Assembly: GCA_016720825.1 (NCBI GenBank)
Contig: JADKJV010000008.1
Coordinates: forward strand, 62,001 to 126,000
DNA from: Chitinophagaceae bacterium
GTDB lineage: Bacteria; Bacteroidota; Bacteroidia; Chitinophagales; Chitinophagaceae
Reading direction: 5' to 3'
DNA length: 64,000 nucleotides
The notes under the pieces are model-generated. The model saw nothing but the letters and a program-made list of their open reading frames with translations. It was not told the origin of the DNA and made no database searches. Below are positions 38,572 through 47,121 of this stretch, one piece after another; the first letter of the stretch is position 1; every line of letters begins with the position of its first letter. A program made the position numbers and the translations under genes.

Positions 38572-39132
38572 ATGCGAATTACCCATTTCCTGTTCCTTAC
38601 TGTTTTGATCGGTTTTACAACCAGTTGCTCCCAGGCGCAGTCTGGCCGGAATAACCAGGCAACCACTAAAAATAAATATCCTGATCCGCCGGTAGCTACT
38701 GCTAATACAGTATGGCCCGTCCGGTATACTGATGCGGAGTGGAAAGCCCGGTTAACACCAGAGCAATACCATATATTAAGGGAAGAAGGAACAGAAAGGG
38801 CCGGTACAGGTAAGTATGACCATTTCTATGAAAAAGGCACTTACTATTCTGCCGCATCCCTGCAGCCTGTATTCAGTTCTGCACAGAAATTCAACTCCGG
38901 AACGGGATGGCCAAGTTTCTGGGCTCCCATCACACCCGATGCCGTACGACTGGTCAGGGATGAAAGCTTTGGCTCTGTCCGCTGGGCAGTGGTTGACAGT
39001 AAAACCGGTTCCCACCTCGGGCATGTGTTTGATGATGGTCCCGATCCCACAGGTAAAAGATATTGCATGAATTCAGGCGCATTGATTTTTGTACCGGAAG
39101 GGGGGAAGGCGCCGACGAGCTCTAAGCAGTAA
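38572..39132 (+). CDS. msrB: Lipoprotein methionine-R-sulfoxide reductase MsrB
   Basis: 186 residues from the ATG at 38572. A lipobox 'GFTTSC' puts it outside the cytoplasm. The SelR domain has 'FNSGTGWPSFWAP', 'GSHLGHVFDDGP' and catalytic Cys in 'RYCMNSGAL'. The two zinc-binding CxxC pairs of many MsrBs are absent. It reduces methionine-R-sulfoxide in exported proteins. It is followed 180 bases later by a lipoprotein MsrA, which handles the S form. Confidence 0.95.
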   Translation: MRITHFLFLTVLIGFTTSCSQAQSGRNNQATTKNKYPDPPVATANTVWPVRYTDAEWKARLTPEQYHILREEGTERAGTGKYDHFYEKGTYYSAASLQPVFSSAQKFNSGTGWPSFWAPITPDAVRLVRDESFGSVRWAVVDSKTGSHLGHVFDDGPDPTGKRYCMNSGALIFVPEGGKAPTSSKQ

Positions 39133-39139
39133 CTTAAAA

Positions 39140-39300
39140 CCCTTAATTCCAAATTCCAAAAGTCAAAAGTCAAAAGTCAAAAACCTAAATTCGAAAACTC
39201 TTCCCAATAGCTATCGGGACTTAATTCTTAATTCTCAATTCTCAATTCCCAAAGCTTATCGTGTATTGCCAACAGCTAATAGCTAAAAGCCAAAAAACAA
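39140..39300. repeat. GTCAAAA/CCAAATT heptamer and AGCTAAT unit array between msrB and msrA
   Basis: It begins about 8 bases after the msrB stop with TTCCAAA units, then AAAAGTC x3 (39159-39181), an interrupted 'TTCTCAATTCTCAATTC' stretch (39227-39247) and AGCTAAT/AGCTAAA/AGCCAAA units to 39298. Confidence 0.8.
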
Positions 39301-39312
39301 ATCCCCAAAAAA

Positions 39313-39954
39313 ATGCGAACAATCCTAACATCACTCACCTCCTTACTAATCCTCGTTTCCTGCGCAAATACACAAGCGGGAAACAATAACATCCCTGTCG
39401 GCAACAGCAAGCCTGGTGCACATGAAGCGGTGGCTACATTTGCAGAAGGTTGTTTCTGGCATGCGGAGATTGTTTTCCAGAGTCTCGCGGGAGTAAGGGA
39501 TGCGGTGTCGGGTTATGCAGGTGGTTCGGATACGAGACCGGATTATGGGAAAGTGTCAACGGGCGAAACCGGGCATGCGGAAACAGTGCAGGTATATTAT
39601 GATCCGGCTGTGATTTCTTATGAAACACTGGTGAAAGCACTCTTCGCCAGTATGGATCCCACGCAGTTGAACAGACAGGGGAATGATGCAGGTACCGAGT
39701 ACCGGTCTATTGCTTTTTACAGGAATGAGTCAGAGAAAAAAATAATTGAGGAAGAAATAAAGCGGGTGAATGCTTCGGGAAAATACAAATCGCCTGTGGT
39801 GACTGAAGTAAAACCGTTTGTTCAATTTTATCCTGCAGAAGATTATCATCAGGAATATATCTCCCAGCATCCGGATAACCCTTACGTACGCAATGTGTCC
39901 ATTCCTGAATACCGGCATTTCAGGGCCAGCTTTCCCGGAAAGTTCAAGGCATAA
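39313..39954 (+). CDS. msrA: Lipoprotein methionine-S-sulfoxide reductase MsrA
   Basis: 213 residues. The lipobox 'LLILVSC' (Cys17) is followed by the MsrA domain with catalytic Cys in 'FAEGCFWHAEIVF' (about 47), 'SGYAGG' and 'TGHAETVQVYYDP'. The ending 'FVQFYPAEDYHQEYISQHPD' is typical. With the MsrB before it, it forms a repair pair for oxidised methionine in the cell envelope. Confidence 0.96.
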   Translation: MRTILTSLTSLLILVSCANTQAGNNNIPVGNSKPGAHEAVATFAEGCFWHAEIVFQSLAGVRDAVSGYAGGSDTRPDYGKVSTGETGHAETVQVYYDPAVISYETLVKALFASMDPTQLNRQGNDAGTEYRSIAFYRNESEKKIIEEEIKRVNASGKYKSPVVTEVKPFVQFYPAEDYHQEYISQHPDNPYVRNVSIPEYRHFRASFPGKFKA

Positions 39955-39978
39955 AAAAAGGGCTTAACTGCCCCTTTG
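39955..39978 (-). terminator. Hairpin terminator shared by msrA and the convergent 51-residue gene
   Basis: GGGC (39960-39963) pairs with GCCC (39970-39973). On the minus strand a run of seven T follows directly. The stem includes the TAA stop of the 51-residue gene. Confidence 0.65.
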
Positions 39979-40119
39979 AGATCCGGTGTTAGCTTGTTTG
40001 CTCACAAACCCCGATTTGGGTTTCTGGATAAATTTCGATCCGCCAGCACTGGCGCCGGAACTGTTTTTCTGTCCCGCTTTTTTCTTGTCTTTCTTGTTGT
40101 TCTGATTCAATAATGACAT
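39964..40119 (-). CDS. 51-residue basic, Lys/Gly/Ser-rich small protein
   Basis: ATG at 40119, TAA at 39964. The peptide begins 'MSLLNQNNKKDKKKAGQKNS', has a middle 'SKFIQKPKSGF' and ends 'NTGSQRGS'. It is strongly basic and low-complexity with no hydrophobic segment, suggesting nucleic-acid or ribosome contact. An exact TATCTTTG box lies 22 bases upstream and a terminator follows, so it is a complete transcription unit. I recall similar short proteins in related Bacteroidota but can give no function. Confidence 0.75.
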   Translation of the reverse strand: MSLLNQNNKKDKKKAGQKNSSGASAGGSKFIQKPKSGFVSKQANTGSQRGS

Positions 40120-40141
40120 AAGGCAGATTTTTTTTACTGCT

Positions 40142-40149
40142 CAAAGATA
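40142..40149 (-). promoter_or_regulatory. -7 box TATCTTTG of the 51-residue gene
   Basis: Exact TAnnTTTG match, 22 bases before the ATG at 40119. Confidence 0.6.
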
Positions 40150-40165
40150 CGGAATTGCTCTTAAA

Positions 40166-40386
40166 GGCTTTTGGCTTTTGGCAATTGGCTTTTGGCTAAG
40201 AGCTACAAGCGACTGGATTTTAGACCATGATTTAGAGGCCTGTTACCCGTTACCAGTTACCAGTTACCAGTTGCCAGTTATTAGCCGGAAGCTTTTCGGC
40301 TCTTCCTGTATTTGTATTTGACTGGTAACTGGTAACGGGTAACCGGTAACCTTCCTAAGGCTAAAAGCCAATAGCCAAAAGCTAAG
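40166..40386. repeat. Nested inverted heptamer arrays (two families)
   Basis: Outer arms of the GGCTTTT/AGCCAAA family lie at 40166-40198 and 40355-40386. Inner arms of the GTTACCA/GGTAACT family lie at 40241-40281 and 40319-40350. All four are in pairing orientation. The right end covers the TAG stop of the 40382 gene on the minus strand. Confidence 0.85.
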
Positions 40387-40873
40387 TCCGTTGCTTCCTG
40401 TAATACCTCGCCATCACCACCGCCAACGGCAACCCAATACACACAATCAATATCCCCATCGCAATCAGGATGGAAAGTGTTGTTCTGTGAATAGGAGGTG
40501 TATTGCTGTTAGGGACTACGATGAGGTTCATGACTGTCCATGCGGCGAGGCCGATGCCGATTGCCATCAGAGGGATATTGCCAATCCATTTTTTGAGCCA
40601 GGGATAGATCAGGAAAAACACAAGCGTTATTACAAACGCGATGATAAAGTGGAACAGCAATCCCCACGCAGCCATTTCCCAGCCGCCGCTCAATGCTTCT
40701 TTGCCAAAATAACCGCTGGCTACAAAACGTAAAACATTTTGAGGGCCTTTACCGGTATTAATAAAATACTGTGTACAGGCTGCACAGATATCCAGCGTGC
40801 CGGCAATCAGCCAACCCAGCAAAACAGTGCGGATGGCTTTACCGGCAGTTTGTTTGAAACGGGGATTGGTCAT
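40382..40873 (-). CDS. Four-helix inner membrane protein (YagU/DUF1440-like)
   Basis: 163 residues. Hydrophobic segments lie at about 16-36, 65-90, 98-118 and 133-153. The first, 'LLGWLIAGTLDICAAC', and 'GKEALSGGWEMAAWGLLFH' resemble the YagU-type membrane family. No enzymatic residue set was seen. It is monocistronic; its stop overlaps the nested repeat. Confidence 0.7.
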   Translation of the reverse strand: MTNPRFKQTAGKAIRTVLLGWLIAGTLDICAACTQYFINTGKGPQNVLRFVASGYFGKEALSGGWEMAAWGLLFHFIIAFVITLVFFLIYPWLKKWIGNIPLMAIGIGLAAWTVMNLIVVPNSNTPPIHRTTLSILIAMGILIVCIGLPLAVVMARYYRKQRT

Positions 40874-40980
40874 GTTGCAATTTTGTTAATGAGTATTTTG
40901 TTTAACAATAAATAAAAATACAGCCCGTTTCATTCAAAATCGCCAAAAGCAGGAATAATTCTACCCTAAAACCACTCTGT

Positions 40981-41604
40981 TTGAAACACATCATCCTGCT
41001 GGCAGTATGCCTGCCTCTGTGCGGCATGTTACATGCGCAAAAACCCGATTTCTCTTCCAAAAAAGCGGCTGGTACATTCAGTCTCGGCACCCGGAACACA
41101 TTCAGTTTTTTCAGCGATGACAATGCAATTGGCAAAGGCATCGGCGGACAATTCAGGATACAATTGTCTGACCGCATGAATACCGAATGGTATTTTGATT
41201 ACATCGGTTCAAAAAACGGGAACCTCAGCAGCCGCAATGATTATCACATCGGCTGGTCAGTTATGCTCTATCCAAAACATAATTATGCCTTTGACCACCT
41301 GCTGCAACCTTATCTAATACTGGGACATTGTTTTGATAACAGTAAAGTCTGGTCATTGAAAAACCCTTCAAACAATGCCAGCCGCCTCAGCATGGCCACC
41401 CAGGCAGGTATCGGCACCCACCTGAATATCAACCGCCGTCTCGATTGCTCTATCAGCGGCCAGTATATGATGCACTTCGGAAAAGATATTGAAGTAGAGC
41501 CGGTTGGAGATGATGTGCTGATCACAAAGAAAAATCTCACCACCCCGGACGGGCATGCGTTGTTGACGGTGAGTGTGAATTATAAGTTTGGGCATCTATG
41601 GTAG
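40981..41604 (+). CDS. Secreted outer-membrane beta-barrel-like protein, TTG start
   Basis: 207 residues. The signal peptide 'LAVCLPLCGMLHAQ' needs a start at TTG 40981; no ATG precedes it in frame. Alternating hydrophobic strands ('MNTEWYFDYIGSKNG', 'YHIGWSVMLYP', 'ALLTVSVNYKFGHLW') and a terminal aromatic suggest a small beta-barrel. Function unknown. Confidence 0.75.
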   Translation: MKHIILLAVCLPLCGMLHAQKPDFSSKKAAGTFSLGTRNTFSFFSDDNAIGKGIGGQFRIQLSDRMNTEWYFDYIGSKNGNLSSRNDYHIGWSVMLYPKHNYAFDHLLQPYLILGHCFDNSKVWSLKNPSNNASRLSMATQAGIGTHLNINRRLDCSISGQYMMHFGKDIEVEPVGDDVLITKKNLTTPDGHALLTVSVNYKFGHLW

Positions 41605-41607
41605 GAT

Positions 41608-41724
41608 GTTGCCAGTTACCAGTGCCAGTTACCAGTTACCAGTTACCAGTTGCCGGTTTCTACCTGTGAGCTTGCCGGTACTTGATGTATTTAACTGGTA
41701 ACTGGCTACTGGTAACGGGTAACT
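41608..41724. repeat. Inverted GTTACCA / GGTAACT heptamer arms
   Basis: The left arm 41608-41657 starts 4 bases after the stop of the beta-barrel gene. The right arm 41691-41724 is inverse. They would pair around a 33-base loop. Confidence 0.85.
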
Positions 41725-41741
41725 ATTTCGTAACTTCAGCA

Positions 41742-42770
41742 ATGCCCCGCCTCATTACATTCCTCCTGGCATTACTCGCCAGCGCCTGTACCCTCCAGGC
41801 CCAGGATTACCACTTTTCCCGGGTGGATGCATACGCTGATAAGGTAGATTCAGATGATCCCGTAACATTGGCGCATTTACTGACTGATCCTTATGATTCA
41901 GAACCGGAAAAGATCCGGGCAATTTTCAGGTGGATTACCACACATATCAGTTACCGGACTTACAACCCATTTACATGGCGTTCAACGGTGAAATCGCCTC
42001 CGCGGATTTTTTTGGCGAATGATTCAGGGGAGTTGAAACCGCTTGACCAGCGCGTGGCAATACGGGTGTTGCAGGAAAGGAAAGCGTTGTGTGAAGGATA
42101 TGCCAGGTTGTTTAAAGCACTGTGTGATATATCCGGTATAGAATCTGCTGTCATCACCGGCTATGCACGTGATAAATATAAAACGACCAGCCTCAAATTC
42201 AAATCCAACCATTGCTGGAATGCCGTGAAGGCTGATGGCTCCTGGCATTTGATGGACCTGACCTGGGGCAGCGGTTTTGTAGATAACAGCAGCGGTCAGT
42301 TTGTGGCTGCTTATGATCCTGAATATTTTTTTATGGATGCGATGCGTTTCTCGGCTTCCCATTTTCCGGATGACCTGCGCTGGACTTTACTGCCTACACC
42401 AGTTACCGTTCCTGAATTCAGGTATGCACCCTTCAAGCCAAGATCATTCAGCAAATACCGCATCACAGGTTTTTTCCCGCAGGAAGGAATTATCGAAACC
42501 TGGGTGGGGGATACCATACGGCTGGAACTGGAAACCGCGGCAATTGACCGCTACAGGGCCATCTCACCGGATTCACTCTGGGATTCAGTGAACCTGGCAC
42601 AGGCATCTATTTATGCGTATGTTTCGCCGGCTTTTGTCAGTGCCGGTAACAATGTGTATTATAATTTCCCGGTTAGTTCTGAAAATGTTCAGTGGCTGCA
42701 TGTTATGTTTAATAATGATGCCATTTTGCGGTACAGGCTGCATATCAGGAAAGGCCCTGCCGGGCAGTAA
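41742..42770 (+). CDS. Secreted transglutaminase-like protein
   Basis: 342 residues from the ATG at 41742; a longer reading upstream is only translated repeat. The signal peptide is 'LLALLASACTLQAQ'. A transglutaminase core (about 40-200) holds the triad Cys in 'ALCEGYARLFK', His in 'SNHCWNAVK' and Asp in 'HLMDLTWGSG'. The C-terminal 140 residues are beta-rich. Such proteins may act as peptidases or cross-linkers in the envelope; substrate unknown. Confidence 0.9.
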   Translation: MPRLITFLLALLASACTLQAQDYHFSRVDAYADKVDSDDPVTLAHLLTDPYDSEPEKIRAIFRWITTHISYRTYNPFTWRSTVKSPPRIFLANDSGELKPLDQRVAIRVLQERKALCEGYARLFKALCDISGIESAVITGYARDKYKTTSLKFKSNHCWNAVKADGSWHLMDLTWGSGFVDNSSGQFVAAYDPEYFFMDAMRFSASHFPDDLRWTLLPTPVTVPEFRYAPFKPRSFSKYRITGFFPQEGIIETWVGDTIRLELETAAIDRYRAISPDSLWDSVNLAQASIYAYVSPAFVSAGNNVYYNFPVSSENVQWLHVMFNNDAILRYRLHIRKGPAGQ

Positions 42771-42832
42771 TACCGGCATCGTGCAATTGAAAACAGGATT
42801 TACCGTTAATGGTTTATTACAAATTTGGATTT

Positions 42833-42840
42833 TACTTTTG
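42833..42840 (+). promoter_or_regulatory. -7 box TACTTTTG of the 42858 lipoprotein gene
   Basis: Exact TAnnTTTG match, 17 bases before the ATG at 42858. Confidence 0.55.
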
Positions 42841-42857
42841 CATTAAATACCCCGATT

Positions 42858-43253
42858 ATGCTTAAGCGTCTTAGCCTGTTTTTGCTGATCAGCATGATAA
42901 CGATAACAGCCTGTAAAAAAGAGACCTTGTCCGGGAAAATGAACGGCACCTGGGAACTCCGTGCGGAATATGGAGGATGGATCGGTACCATTCAGTATCC
43001 TGCAGGCAACGGCCAGACATGGGTTTTTAATGGTTCCGATTACCAGAGAAAAGATAACGGGCTTGTATTAGAATCCGGGTATTTTATCCTGGTTAAAGAC
43101 ACGATGCGTCTCACCGGACGTATTTCTGACCGCCTGATCCTGAATGACAGTTATAATGGGTTGCCGATGTTTGTCAGCCTCAATAATGATCGCTTATCAT
43201 TCTCTTTAGATGCAGTAGATGCAGGAGGCAGTGAGTACCAGAAAATACAATAA
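42858..43253 (+). CDS. Small lipoprotein, lipocalin-like
   Basis: 131 residues from the ATG at 42858. The lipobox 'MITITAC' precedes 'KMNGTWELRAEYGGW', the opening of many Bacteroidota lipocalin-like lipoproteins. The remaining strands ('GYFILVKDTMRLTGR', 'RLSFSLDAVDAGGSEYQKI') fit a small beta-barrel. Ligand unknown. Confidence 0.78.
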   Translation: MLKRLSLFLLISMITITACKKETLSGKMNGTWELRAEYGGWIGTIQYPAGNGQTWVFNGSDYQRKDNGLVLESGYFILVKDTMRLTGRISDRLILNDSYNGLPMFVSLNNDRLSFSLDAVDAGGSEYQKIQ

Positions 43254-43346
43254 CATTTGTTCGTGCATATTACTGTGATTTAAATTTCCCACAAATCAGG
43301 AAGAATGTAAACCGGCGGGTATACCTTTAACCCTTAAAACCGGTAT

Positions 43347-45467
43347 ATGAATTCCAGAATATTACCAGCCTGTCTTGGCTTTTTTCTTTTAACCATATCA
43401 ACAGTACTCTCCGCACAACAAGTCATTGAACTCCGGTCACCCGGGGGGAATAATAAGCTAAAAGTTGAACTGACATCATCGGGCGGAGTAAGCTATTCAC
43501 TGGATTGTAATAATAAAAAAGTAATCCTTCCTTCCGGACTGGGATTTGTTTTCAGCAGTCCTGCTGTAACCCTAAACCGTTTCAGGCTGGTAAAGTTTGA
43601 TTCTGCATACAGTGATAATACCTGGAAACCAGTATGGGGAGAACAAGCCAGTATCAGGAATCAATACAAAGAATTATTTATTCAGTTGAAAGATATTTCT
43701 GAGAAAGGCTACCTGCTTAGTATCCGGTTCCGTTTGTTTAACGATGGTCTGGGATTCAGGTATGAATTTCCCACCCAGCGCAACCTGCAGTATTTTATCA
43801 TCAAAAATGAAATCACGGAGTTTGCCTTATCATGGGATCATAAAGCTTTCTGGCGGCCCGGTGATTTCGATGCACAGGAATATACCTATACCACTTCACC
43901 ACTCAGCCAGGTAGACAGCTGGAAATTCTGGCAGGTTTCTTCCGGCGGACGTGACCAGAATGTACCTGATCAGTATGCGGTACAGACACCGTTGATGATG
44001 AAATCAGCTGATGGACTGTATATAAATATCCATGAAGCAGCTTTGGTGGATTATCCGGCGATGCTCCTGCATGTTGACGTCGACGCACATGTCTTAACAT
44101 CCAACCTGGTGCCGGATCCGATGGGTAACAAAGCGTATCTGCGTACTGCGGCCAAAACACCCTGGCGTACCATTGTTGTGAGTGAAAAAGCAACCGATAT
44201 CCTTGCCTCCAAAATGATCCTGAACCTGAATGAACCATCTGTGATTCCCAATACCAACTGGATCAAACCCATGAAATTCGTGGGTATCTGGTGGCTGATG
44301 CAAACAGGGAAGGGGAGCTGGAATTATACAGACTATCCCGATTCTGCAGATGCGAAAGGAAATAAAATTCCCAATGGACGTCATGCGGCAACAACAGCCA
44401 ACGTTAAAAAATATATTGACTTCGCTGCCAAACATAAAATTGGTGGTGTGCTGGTGGAAGGATGGAACACCGGATGGGAAGCCTGGTATGGTAACTGGTA
44501 CGGCAGGCATTTTGATTTTGTAACGCCTTATCCGGATTTCAATGTGGTGGAACTGATGAACTACGCCAAACAAAAAGGCGTACAGATCATTATGCATAAT
44601 GAAACCAGTGCCGATGCAGCCGGATACGACCAGCAAATGGATACCGCGTATGAATTCATGAACCGGTTTGGTTACCATGCAGTGAAGACAGGTTATGTGG
44701 GCCAGATCATTCCCCGTGGTGAACATCATGATGGCCAGTGGATGGTAAATCATTACATCCGTGCAGCAGCCAAAGCAGCCAAACACCATGTGATGATTGA
44801 TATGCATGAACCGGTTAGGCCAACGGGATTACACCGCACCTATCCAAATTTCATTGCGAGTGAAGCAGCCCGTGGTAATGAGTTTAATGCTTTTGCGGAA
44901 GGAAGTCCTCCTGATCATGAAACCATTCTTCCTTTTACCAGACTGATGGGTGGCCCGATGGATTATACGCCCGGGATTTTCAAACTGCAGGGGTATGCAG
45001 CCAATGACCCCAACCGGCAAATGCATTCCACACTGGCCAAACAACTGGCTTTATATATAACGATGTACAGCCCGCTGCAAATGGCCGCCGACTTACCCGA
45101 GAACTATGACAAGTACCCAGATGCTTTTCGCTTTATTGAAATGGTGCCGGTAGACTGGGATGACAGCCGGATACTGGAAGCTGAGCCCGGGGATTATATC
45201 ACCATTGCCCGCCAGGAAAAAGGGAAAGAAAACTGGTACCTCGGTGCCGTTACTGATGAGAACAGCCGGATGGTTGATGTGGCGCTGGATTTCCTGAAAC
45301 CGGGTGTGAGTTATGAAGCGACTGTTTACAGGGATGGTGACCAGGCAGACTGGAAGACAAAGCCGGAATCCTATAAAATCGAGAAAATAATGGTTAACAG
45401 CACCAGCCGGTTGAAAGTGAAACTGGCTCCCGGGGGTGGACTGGCAGTCAGTATTATCAGGAAATAA
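43347..45467 (+). CDS. Glycoside hydrolase family 97 (SusB-like alpha-glucosidase)
   Basis: 706 residues. A signal peptide ('LTISTVLSAQ') is followed by the N-terminal beta-sandwich (about 25-290), a TIM barrel and a C-terminal domain from about 620. Catalytic Glu candidates of the inverting group are in 'IMHNETSAD' (about 419), 'DMHEPVRPTG' (about 488) and 'ASEAARGNEF' (about 506). The Asp used by retaining GH97 enzymes is not at the matching strand ('VKTGYVG'). That predicts an inverting alpha-glucosidase. No susC/susD pair is present, so it is isolated from a polysaccharide locus. Confidence 0.93.
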   Translation: MNSRILPACLGFFLLTISTVLSAQQVIELRSPGGNNKLKVELTSSGGVSYSLDCNNKKVILPSGLGFVFSSPAVTLNRFRLVKFDSAYSDNTWKPVWGEQASIRNQYKELFIQLKDISEKGYLLSIRFRLFNDGLGFRYEFPTQRNLQYFIIKNEITEFALSWDHKAFWRPGDFDAQEYTYTTSPLSQVDSWKFWQVSSGGRDQNVPDQYAVQTPLMMKSADGLYINIHEAALVDYPAMLLHVDVDAHVLTSNLVPDPMGNKAYLRTAAKTPWRTIVVSEKATDILASKMILNLNEPSVIPNTNWIKPMKFVGIWWLMQTGKGSWNYTDYPDSADAKGNKIPNGRHAATTANVKKYIDFAAKHKIGGVLVEGWNTGWEAWYGNWYGRHFDFVTPYPDFNVVELMNYAKQKGVQIIMHNETSADAAGYDQQMDTAYEFMNRFGYHAVKTGYVGQIIPRGEHHDGQWMVNHYIRAAAKAAKHHVMIDMHEPVRPTGLHRTYPNFIASEAARGNEFNAFAEGSPPDHETILPFTRLMGGPMDYTPGIFKLQGYAANDPNRQMHSTLAKQLALYITMYSPLQMAADLPENYDKYPDAFRFIEMVPVDWDDSRILEAEPGDYITIARQEKGKENWYLGAVTDENSRMVDVALDFLKPGVSYEATVYRDGDQADWKTKPESYKIEKIMVNSTSRLKVKLAPGGGLAVSIIRK

Positions 45468-45672
45468 AGGTTAAAAACTGCTGGTTTTTGCGCAGCGGAC
45501 AGGGATTGACGTAAAATAATGAGACAGAGGCAAATCCCGATACAAAAAGCTGATTTTGATGAACTCCGGGCATGATCAAGATCATTAGCCTGTTTGAGCG
45601 GGTCTGAATTTTTTTCAGTTCACGGAGAGTATTTTCGCTTCACGGTAATAGTGCCGGAGCATAAAAACAAAA

Positions 45673-46413
45673 ATGATGTCTGACTCCATTCAACAAAATA
45701 TCAGCCTGGACCACATCCGGGTGATTGCATTCGACGCCGACGACACCCTTTGGGTAAATGAACCTTATTTCCTGGAAGTAGCGAAAAAATTCGGTGACCT
45801 GCTTGAGGATTTTATCCCCCGCCACAATGCTTCCCAGGAGCTCTATAAAACAGAAATGCAAAACCTGCCTTTGTATGGTTATGGTGTGAAGGGTTTCATG
45901 CTTTGCATGATTGAAACCGTTATCCGTGTTACCAGCCATGCAGCCAGTCCCCAGGTGATCCAGAAAGTGATCCAGTACGGACAGGAACTGCTGAATAAGC
46001 CCATTGACCTGCTTGATGGTGTGGAAGATGTCTTAACAGCACTCAGCGATAATTACCGCCTGGTGATTGCCACCAAAGGTGACCTGCTTGACCAGGAAAG
46101 GAAACTGGAAAAATCCGGGCTGACTAAATATTTCCACCACATTGAAATCATGAGTGAAAAACAGCCAAAGGATTACATGAAGCTGATCAAGCATCTTGAT
46201 TGCCAGCCTGACGAATTCCTGATGCTGGGTAATTCTATCAAGTCTGACTGCCTGCCCGTACTCGAACTGGGTGGTCATGCTGTTCACATCCCTTATCATA
46301 CAACCTGGGCACATGAAAAAGTGGATCAGTCACTGGTTCACCCCCGGTTTGTCCAGATCAAAACAATTCGCGACATCCTGCCTCTCCTGAAACAGGAAGC
46401 AGTTGCTAAATAA
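45673..46413 (+). CDS. HAD-superfamily hydrolase
   Basis: 246 residues, cytoplasmic. Motif I 'IAFDADDTLW' (Asp nucleophile and acid), motif II 'VIATKGD', motif III Lys in 'SEKQPKDYMKL' and motif IV 'FLMLGNSIKSDCLP' are all present. A helical cap lies between about 35 and 115. The substrate, a small phosphate ester, cannot be told. An intrinsic terminator follows. Confidence 0.93.
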   Translation: MMSDSIQQNISLDHIRVIAFDADDTLWVNEPYFLEVAKKFGDLLEDFIPRHNASQELYKTEMQNLPLYGYGVKGFMLCMIETVIRVTSHAASPQVIQKVIQYGQELLNKPIDLLDGVEDVLTALSDNYRLVIATKGDLLDQERKLEKSGLTKYFHHIEIMSEKQPKDYMKLIKHLDCQPDEFLMLGNSIKSDCLPVLELGGHAVHIPYHTTWAHEKVDQSLVHPRFVQIKTIRDILPLLKQEAVAK

Positions 46414-46468
46414 TGACGATGGGATTGTAAGTTATATTTCATGCTATACAGATCCTGTATTGGATCAC

Positions 46469-46507
46469 CCGGCCCTCCGCTACTGCAGAGGGCCGGTTTA
46501 TTTTTTG
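46469..46507 (+). terminator. Intrinsic terminator after the HAD gene
   Basis: CCGGCCCTC (46469-46477) and GAGGGCCGG (46488-46496) form a perfect 9 bp stem with a 10-base loop, followed by TTTATTTTTT. Confidence 0.9.
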
Positions 46508-46548
46508 CACCTGTTTCCGCCTTCCTGAATTTCTGTGTAAATTGTTGC

Positions 46549-47091
46549 ATGATCCGGAAACAATATATATCCTTCATCGTCGGATTGCTGGTACTGGTCG
46601 TTTCCTGTAAAGAAGAAAAGACAGTAGCACCTGATTACAGTCAGCTGAAATACGACAGCACGCACATCAAAATCTTTTACCACGATACAGCGAACCACGG
46701 TTTCCCCCAGGGTTCAAAACCGGCTCCGCTGTACCAGGATGATCTCAGTATGACTGACAGCCTCTTTAAAGCCTGTGTCACCCGGTTTAATAATGAACAG
46801 GCCGCCCTCCTGAAAACGATTTATGAAAAAGTGGCAACCGAATACCGGCGGCCTGAGTATTACCTGATTGACCCTACTATCTACAAAAAACAATATTTCC
46901 CATATACAGATGAAAATGGCGGACGGGTTATTTTCATCAATTGTTTCTGTGATGAACAGCCCGCATGGCGAACCAAACTGGTAAAACAAACCGGCGGCGG
47001 GAAATGTTATTTCCAGTTAGAAGTAAACCTGAATAAACGCAAGTACAGTGATTTCCAGGTAAACGCGGTTGATGATAAAATCCCGAAATAG
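46549..47091 (+). CDS. Lipoprotein of unknown function
   Basis: 180 residues from the ATG at 46549. The lipobox 'LLVLVVSC' (Cys20) leads to a domain with 'DSTHIKIFYHDTANHG', 'QYFPYTDENGGRVIFINCFC' and 'KQTGGGKCYFQLEVNLNKRK'. The last blocks resemble stretches seen in small Bacteroidota lipoproteins. No named family. It is followed 30 bases later by a secreted metallopeptidase; co-transcription is likely. Confidence 0.75.
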   Translation: MIRKQYISFIVGLLVLVVSCKEEKTVAPDYSQLKYDSTHIKIFYHDTANHGFPQGSKPAPLYQDDLSMTDSLFKACVTRFNNEQAALLKTIYEKVATEYRRPEYYLIDPTIYKKQYFPYTDENGGRVIFINCFCDEQPAWRTKLVKQTGGGKCYFQLEVNLNKRKYSDFQVNAVDDKIPK

Positions 47092-47121
47092 TATCCGTTC
47101 CTGAAAGTATAAGCCAATCTA

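Noticed and set aside
41682..41741. N-terminal extension of the transglutaminase gene
   Set aside because: The extra residues are translated repeat array; the signal peptide starts at the ATG at 41742.
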